This document shows positions 61,040-64,000 of a stretch of DNA of 64,000 nucleotides, in pieces. The stretch is taken from the NCBI RefSeq assembly GCF_900299525.1, contig NZ_OMKA01000024.1, positions 1-64,000 of the forward strand, read 5' to 3'. The DNA comes from Aquimarina sp. Aq78. Lineage in GTDB: Bacteria > Bacteroidota > Bacteroidia > Flavobacteriales > Flavobacteriaceae. The translations under genes were made by a program, and so were the position numbers. The notes below the pieces were generated by a model. The model did not search any database. It saw nothing but the letters and a program-made list of their open reading frames with translations, and was not told the origin of the DNA. Numbering within the stretch: the stretch's first letter is position 1; the number at the start of each line of letters is the position of its first letter.

Positions 61040-61105
61040 AATACTAGTCTTGGGTTTACAATTGTTATTTTGCTATTTTAGAATAATTTATAGAAAACAA
61101 TTGAT

Positions 61106-61735
61106 ATGAATCTTACACTTTGGATTTCGTTTATAGGAACAGTTTTTATTATTGGAGTAACTCCTGGGCCAAGTGTACTACTTGCTTCTGCTAATAGTAT
61201 GAATTACGGAACAAAAAAAACAGTTGGAACTATATTAGGAGATTTATCGGCAAACACTATACAGATACTTTTGTCCTCGCTGGGATTAGCATCTATTGTT
61301 ATTTCTTCAGGAGAAATTTTTAGCCTGATAAAATGGATTGGTGTTGGATATTTGATATATATGGGAGTGACAAAAATTATTTCAAAACCAAATGTCGAAG
61401 AATTCAAAAAGAAAAATAGGGAAAAAAGTTTTTTAAAATTATATAGTGAAGGTTTTTTTATGTCGGCATCAAACCCAAAAGCAATTGTTTTTTTTGCTGC
61501 ATTATTCCCTTTGTTTATTGATGAAAGCCTTGCTTTTGCGCCTCAAGTACTCTTGTTGGGAATAACTTATCTAGTGATTGATGGAATTAGTCTTTTTATG
61601 TATGTTAGATTTGCATCAAGGCTAAAAAAATATCTTGAAAATAAAGAAAAGGTTCACTTACAAAATAAAATCATAGGAACTCTATTAATTTTTAGTGGAG
61701 TACTATTATCTATGGTAAGGCGAACTAATACTTAA
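61106..61735 (+). CDS. LysE/RhtB-family exporter
   Basis: 209 residues with about six transmembrane helices. The family motif is at the start: FIIGVTPGPSVLLASANSMNYGTKKTVGTILGD. SASNPKAIVFFAALFPLF is a second conserved block. Such proteins export amino acids or related small solutes. Whether it belongs to the cupin/aldolase function is uncertain, because the palindrome separates it by 188 bp. Confidence 0.9.
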   Translation: MNLTLWISFIGTVFIIGVTPGPSVLLASANSMNYGTKKTVGTILGDLSANTIQILLSSLGLASIVISSGEIFSLIKWIGVGYLIYMGVTKIISKPNVEEFKKKNREKSFLKLYSEGFFMSASNPKAIVFFAALFPLFIDESLAFAPQVLLLGITYLVIDGISLFMYVRFASRLKKYLENKEKVHLQNKIIGTLLIFSGVLLSMVRRTNT

Positions 61736-61768
61736 TAGATAGCTTTTATTTAAACAGCTAGACTAATG

Positions 61769-62533
61769 TTATAATCCTTTTAATTGAGCGTCTCGAACTT
61801 TTTTAAACAAATTAGAAGAGTACACAAAATCGGTTACTGCCTTATTATCGGTTTTAAATATTTGGGTCTTGTCACCTTCCCATTCTAAATTCCCATTTTT
61901 AAGAAAAACGATTTTTTCTCCAATTTCCATTACCGAGTTCATATCATGGGTGTTAATTACAGTAGTGATATTGTATTCTTCGGTAATTTCTTTAATAAGA
62001 TTATCTATGACAATAGCCGTTCTAGGGTCAAGCCCAGAGTTAGGTTCATCACAGAATAGATATTTTGGCCGTGTTACTATGGCACGTGCAATAGCAACAC
62101 GTTTTTGCATTCCACCACTAATTTCTGAGGGTAATTTTTTCTCAGCATTTTCAAGATGTACACGATCTAAAACCTCATGAACTCTTTCTAACATTTCTTC
62201 CTTTTTCTGTTTGGTAAACATCATTAGAGGAAACATTACATTTTCTTCTACTGTCATAGAATCAAATAGAGCGCTGCCTTGAAAAACCATTCCCATTTGT
62301 TCTCTTAGGTCTCTTTGTTGTTGTTCATTGAGTTCAGAATAAGTACTGCCATCATAGCAAATAGAACCTTGCTCTGGAGTAAAAAGCCCAAGTAGACATT
62401 TCAAAAACACAGTTTTACCACTACCACTGGTACCGATAATAAGATTGGTCTTGCCTCTATCAAAGGTTGTAGTGATTCCTTTTAAAATCTCTTCTCCATT
62501 AAAACCTTTATGTAGATTAGTAACTTCTATCAT
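61769..62533 (-). CDS. ABC transporter ATPase, MlaF-like
   Basis: 254 residues. Walker A is GTSGSGKT (34-41), the signature loop is ISGGMQKRVAIARAI, Walker B is YLFCDEPNSGLDP, and the H-loop is NTHDMNS. The SGGMxKR signature and the MlaE-type permease beside it point to phospholipid transport (Mla/Ttg2 type). It overlaps the permease gene by one base. MlaD-like substrate-binding genes are not seen in the window. Confidence 0.9.
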   Translation of the reverse strand: MIEVTNLHKGFNGEEILKGITTTFDRGKTNLIIGTSGSGKTVFLKCLLGLFTPEQGSICYDGSTYSELNEQQQRDLREQMGMVFQGSALFDSMTVEENVMFPLMMFTKQKKEEMLERVHEVLDRVHLENAEKKLPSEISGGMQKRVAIARAIVTRPKYLFCDEPNSGLDPRTAIVIDNLIKEITEEYNITTVINTHDMNSVMEIGEKIVFLKNGNLEWEGDKTQIFKTDNKAVTDFVYSSNLFKKVRDAQLKGL

Positions 62534-63270
62534 TAGCTTAGTAATAATTGGGTGAGAATATAATTAGATATAACAATGGACACCGTAGTCCATACAAAGG
62601 CAGAAGTACTGGCTTTACCAACCTCTAGTGCGCCACCTTTCATGTAATATCCATGAAATGATGGAATGGTTGCCAATAAAAAAGAATATAAAAAAGTCTT
62701 TATAAAAGCATACACCAGATGATAGGGAATAAACTCTTCTCGTAGTCCAGTCAAAAATTCTGCACTAGAAATAAATCCTCCATAAACTCCAGCAACGTAT
62801 CCTCCAAATACACCTACAAACATGGCTATTGCAATAATAAACGGGTAAGTGAGCATCGCGATGATTTTAGGGAAAACTAAATAATTAAGTGAATTGATAC
62901 CCATTACTTCTAATGCATCAATCTGCTCGGTTACCCTCATTGTACCAATACTTGAAGTAATAAAAGAACCTACTTTACCCGCCATGATAACTGAAATAAA
63001 TGTTGGTGCAAATTCAAGTATTACAGATTGTCTTGAAGCAAAAGCAATAAGTTTTTTTGGAATTAAGGGATTAGTAAGATTGAGCGCAGTTTGAATGGCT
63101 ACAACAGCACCAATAAAAAAGGCTAGAAATACAGTTATTCCTAAAGAACCAATAATTAAATCATCTATCTCTTTAAATATCAGGTTCCGTATTACAGAAC
63201 CTTTAGTCATTCGACTAAAAACGCCTTTTAACATTAAAAAATAGCGACCAATATCGTCTAAGTAAAACAT
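62533..63270 (-). CDS. ABC transporter permease, MlaE-like
   Basis: 245 residues with five to six hydrophobic segments. The MlaE signature is present: LAFFIGAVVAIQTALN, EFAPTFISVIMAGKVGSFITSSIGTMRVTEQIDALEVMGINSLNYLVFPKI, and GYYMKGGALEVGKAST. It is the first gene of the two-gene minus-strand unit and probably acts in outer-membrane lipid asymmetry. Confidence 0.92.
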   Translation of the reverse strand: MFYLDDIGRYFLMLKGVFSRMTKGSVIRNLIFKEIDDLIIGSLGITVFLAFFIGAVVAIQTALNLTNPLIPKKLIAFASRQSVILEFAPTFISVIMAGKVGSFITSSIGTMRVTEQIDALEVMGINSLNYLVFPKIIAMLTYPFIIAIAMFVGVFGGYVAGVYGGFISSAEFLTGLREEFIPYHLVYAFIKTFLYSFLLATIPSFHGYYMKGGALEVGKASTSAFVWTTVSIVISNYILTQLLLS

Positions 63271-63383
63271 GCATTATAATTAGAAAGGCTAAAATAGAAA
63301 AAAAAATATCCATAGCATTTAACCTTCTATTAAAGTTTTACATTTGTACTAATAGTATTTTAGCTATTTAAATTCAAAATATA

Positions 63384-64000
63384 ATGACAAAAAGAATATT
63401 TCTAATCTTATTAGTTGCGTTGTGCTGTATGCCTTGTAAGGCACAAGAAGTTGTTCAGATCAATAACTCACCTAAGCTGGTAGTTGGTATTGTTGTAGAC
63501 CAAATGCGATATGATTATTTAACCCGTTTCTATAATCGATTCGGAGATAAAGGTTTTAAACGTATGATAAATGAAGGTTTTAATTGCAAAAACAATCATT
63601 TTAATTATGTACCTACTTATACAGGCCCTGGTCATGCTTCTGTATATACAGGAACTACACCAAAAAATCATGGGATTATCTCTAATCATTGGTATGACAA
63701 ATTTGATAAAGCAATGGTATATTGTGCGAGTGATTCTTTAGTTAAGCCTGTAGGATCTGATAGCGAAATGGAGCGAATGTCTCCTCATCGCATGAAAACG
63801 TCTACTATAAGCGATCAAAATAGATTACATACACAATTAAAAGGAAAAACAATTGGTATTGCTATAAAGGACCGAGGTGCTATTCTGCCAGCTGGCCATT
63901 CTGCGAATGGTGCATATTGGTTTAGAGGTAAAGATGAAGGGAAATGGATTACAAGTACCTATTATCGTAATGAATTGCCAGATTGGGTTAAAAAATTTAA
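63384..64000 (+). CDS. PafA-like alkaline phosphatase family protein (5' part)
   Basis: Only the first 205 codons are in the window. A signal peptide (LILLVALCCMPCKAQ) precedes LVVGIVVDQMRYDYL, whose Asp39 is a metal ligand. The nucleophile Thr is in VPTYTGPGHASVYTG (Thr80). KDRGAILPAGH supplies the Lys and Arg that replace the third metal in PafA-type enzymes. Full members have about 540 residues. It is a phosphate-scavenging periplasmic phosphatase in other Flavobacteria. Divergent from the MlaE-like gene with a 113-bp gap. Confidence 0.9.
   Translation, partial: MTKRIFLILLVALCCMPCKAQEVVQINNSPKLVVGIVVDQMRYDYLTRFYNRFGDKGFKRMINEGFNCKNNHFNYVPTYTGPGHASVYTGTTPKNHGIISNHWYDKFDKAMVYCASDSLVKPVGSDSEMERMSPHRMKTSTISDQNRLHTQLKGKTIGIAIKDRGAILPAGHSANGAYWFRGKDEGKWITSTYYRNELPDWVKKF

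Noticed and set aside
1..64000. CRISPR array, prophage or insertion sequence
   Set aside because: No array of regularly spaced repeats, no transposase, integrase or phage structural genes were found; the only tandem repeat is the octamer at 15792.

Overview
The window looks like chromosomal DNA from a marine-type member of the Flavobacteriaceae (Bacteroidota). It is AT-rich. It carries gliding-motility/type IX secretion genes (GldJ, PorV), SusC/SusD outer-membrane uptake, many lipoproteins with SPII lipoboxes, a PafA-type phosphatase, and several promoters matching the Bacteroidota pattern TTTG - about 19 bp - TAnnTTTG. The gene repertoire would fit Aquimarina or a relative, but genus cannot be fixed from this sequence alone.

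Layout. Positions 1-105 hold the 3' end of a 5S rRNA and its terminator, so an rRNA operon lies just upstream. 284-3670 is a likely three-gene sugar operon: a Tat-exported GH109-type alpha-N-acetylgalactosaminidase, a GHMP sugar kinase and a sugar-1-phosphate nucleotidyltransferase. 3809-5828 holds a membrane-anchored TPR/AraC regulator followed by a 61-codon leader-core peptide gene that resembles a class I lanthipeptide precursor but has no modification enzyme in the window. 5928-13547 is housekeeping: acyl-CoA dehydrogenase, Glu/Leu-type dehydrogenase, NhaB, ExbB-ExbD-TonB and FolC, then tRNA-Val.

13938-31653 is a polysaccharide utilisation locus (PUL). A divergent ECF sigma factor faces its FecR-type anti-sigma factor. 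Then come a SusC with an STN signalling domain, SusD, a GH20 beta-N-acetylhexosaminidase, an SMP-30/NHL-type lipoprotein, a lipoprotein esterase, a 1113-residue FG-GAP/ASPIC lipoprotein, a decayed GntP-family sugar-acid permease, and an aldo/keto reductase, sugar-phosphate-isomerase-like protein and SDR. The logic is outer-membrane capture and signalling, extracytoplasmic cleavage of hexosamine-containing glycans, then oxidoreductive processing of a sugar or sugar acid. The permease that would feed the last three genes is now only a fragment.

31875-42927 contains a cyclase-like/SRPBCC protein, MurF, GldJ, PorV, cytidine deaminase, PDH E1-alpha and E2, an M28 peptidase and an SDR. The sortase gene porU, which I recall sitting between gldJ and porV in Flavobacterium johnsoniae, is absent here. 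43412-49871 has a beta-gamma-crystallin-like lipoprotein, a membrane protein/lipoprotein pair with an unusual start, a DUF4349 lipoprotein, an SprT-like protein, ManC and a DUF389 membrane protein. 50062-57984 is a run of small accessory genes: a membrane protein/XRE pair, DUF4386, DUF4269, an FMN-binding protein, a hydrolase, AraC, and an HxlR-NudC-DinB operon. 58017-61735 has a MocR-type regulator divergent from a cupin/DapA-like operon over a clear inverted-repeat operator, then a 56-bp near-continuous palindrome and a LysE exporter. The window ends with an MlaE/MlaF-type ABC transporter and the start of a PafA-like alkaline phosphatase.

I saw no CRISPR array, insertion sequence or prophage. 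The candidates most worth following up are the orphan peptide gene at 5643, the GH109-kinase-nucleotidyltransferase trio, the permease remnant at 28721, the missing porU, and the palindrome at 60984.
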